Shown: positions 62,860 through 64,000 of the stretch, piece after piece
How the letters are laid out: each line of letters opens with the position of its first letter
Position numbering within the stretch: position 1 is the first letter of the stretch
Source of the DNA: Symsagittifera roscoffensis
Taxonomy: Eukaryota > Xenacoelomorpha > Acoela > Convolutidae
Length of the DNA: 64,000 bases
Assembly: GCF_963678635.1 (NCBI RefSeq)
Contig: NC_087068.1
Span: 20,130,914-20,194,913, forward strand
Direction of reading: 5' to 3'
The notes under the pieces: generated by a model
The model's database searches: none
Seen by the model: the letters and a program-made list of their open reading frames with translations, nothing else
What the model was told of the DNA's origin: nothing
Translations under genes and position numbers: made by a program

Positions 62860-64000
62860 TGAAATCCAATTACATTTTCGACCATTTTTAAAATTTGTCT
62901 TCGGATACTGATGACCTGTAGATACCAAATTGTGCGCATATCCAGTGCACAGAGGGGGAGTGCACAGTTTGGCCTGCGTAATGCTATTTATCATGAAAAA
63001 AAGGCCGAGCAAATTTTTGATTAAGAACAGTAGTTGATGCCCATTGAAAGTCGTCATTTGTTTTTCGACTCCTCAGCATTTGATTTTAGTGATAAATAAA
63101 AAAAAGACTGTTGTATCCAAAACGTCAACATTCTGACTGACCCCTAAACTGCCTGAATATTTTTACTAACAAATGTTGATAAAATTTTTCGAAATAGAAG
63201 AAATCTAATATTTTTTTTTGAAATTTTTTCCCTCAAAATCAAAGTAACTTTCAAAATGATGTCTTCGCATTCACTAACACATTGATTGAATTAATGAGCG
63301 TGCCTTAAATAAAACAGCAATGTTTTGAGCAGAATTTATAAAACGAAAAATATCGCGTATTAAAAATCTAGAAAAGTGAAGAAAAAATGTTTTCCAAAAT
63401 GTGGAAAAAAATGAAGAAAAAAAAACTTTTGTTTTCAAAATTAAGATGAGAAGCAGAAAAAAATCAGTTTTTAACTTTGTTTGCTTATCCAAAGACTTGT
63501 CAATTACATAGTAAGATAGTAAGCTACTTTTAAACTGTTAATTATAACAAATATTTTTCCACGGCTGTATACACTTAAACCGTAGCAAAGCTGATTTAAC
63601 TCGATGCTTATGTGCTTTATGATAAAGAAGTTTTTTGCGTTTTGATTAACTCATGTTTGCAATAGATCATTTTGATTTTACAAAAACTGGTTACAGCTGA
63701 ACATCTTTTTAAAAATTTTTTGAACTAAAATTTTTTTGAAATTAGTTTTATGTTTCAAAAATCGAAAAAAAATAACTAAGTTAGTCCTTGAAATCTGTCA
63801 GACGAGGTGTGCAGTGGTGACATTCAGAGAATACACTAGCCAAACTTTCGAAGCAACAATTAGGCATAACTAGGCTGTTGTAAGTCTGCTCGCTCGCTTT
63901 ATCTGGTCAAAATTGAAACAAAAATCAATTTGAAAGTCGAATCACGATTGAAAGGGCTCCAGTTTGATATATCACTCAAAACATTCCGATCATTATTTGT
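62860..64000. other. No feature seen
   Basis: This is AT-rich sequence with A and T homopolymers. Short ORFs are lysine/phenylalanine-rich shadows. Nothing is supported. Confidence 0.5.

Noticed and set aside
1..64000. CRISPR arrays, bacterial operons or phage genes
   Set aside because: None seen; gene structure, introns and transposons are eukaryotic. The operon-like overlaps are confined to the retroelement.

Overview
This window is nuclear DNA from an AT-rich animal genome. Its host genes are spliced with ordinary GT-AG introns: a Dlg5-type scaffold, a Cys-loop acetylcholine-type receptor and an ANKUB1 orthologue. The sequence gives no secure species. It looks like an invertebrate, and the ANKUB1 match would fit a non-vertebrate deuterostome, but that is a weak guess. 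Much of the window is mobile DNA, and a 200-base run of Ns marks an assembly gap at 49638-49837.

Layout. 1-3873 (minus): 5' part of LTR element A (LTR, leader ORFs, start of gag), running off the left edge. 4175-5290 (plus): last exon of a Dlg5-like MAGUK gene. About 5683-6060: tRNA-derived SINE. 9186-12926 (plus): two-exon non-alpha nicotinic-type receptor subunit with a repeat-filled intron. 13640-17672: LINE fragment, Tc1-type MITE, foldback element and a three-copy tandem array of 1,038 bp. 19670-24598: two direct copies of a LINE fragment around a decayed LTR copy D that keeps glycoprotein sequence. 24599-43520 (plus): element B, a nearly intact giant Ty3/gypsy-class element of 18.9 kb. 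44108-45562 (minus): exons of a threonine-rich mucin-like gene. 49892-61672 (plus): ANKUB1-like gene interrupted by element C (51109-58605). About 62105-64000: SINE remnant, a cluster of GCGGAATCCGC-like motifs, and unassigned sequence.

The outstanding object is the A/B/C/D LTR family. Element B carries 408-bp LTRs, a primer-binding site, a 1.7-kb leader with two small ORFs, and a single 2,740-codon gag-pol frame (capsid, CCHC knuckle, protease, RT, RNase H, integrase). Downstream lies an unusual cassette: two small hydrophobic ORFs, a roughly 396-codon frame with no AUG, an 872-residue envelope glycoprotein resembling chuvirus-type (mononegavirus) glycoproteins, and a 601-residue protein of unknown family. 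Neighbouring frames in the cassette overlap by ATGA or a few bases, which is an operon-like layout unusual in a eukaryotic retroelement.

Element C is an internal-deletion derivative with identical LTRs, inserted so that its target-site duplication rebuilds the 3' splice site of ANKUB1 exon 3. Homology-guided reading of ANKUB1, and ORF continuity in the mucin-like gene, show frame breaks that are mostly single-base homopolymer changes, so assembly indels should be suspected before pseudogenes.
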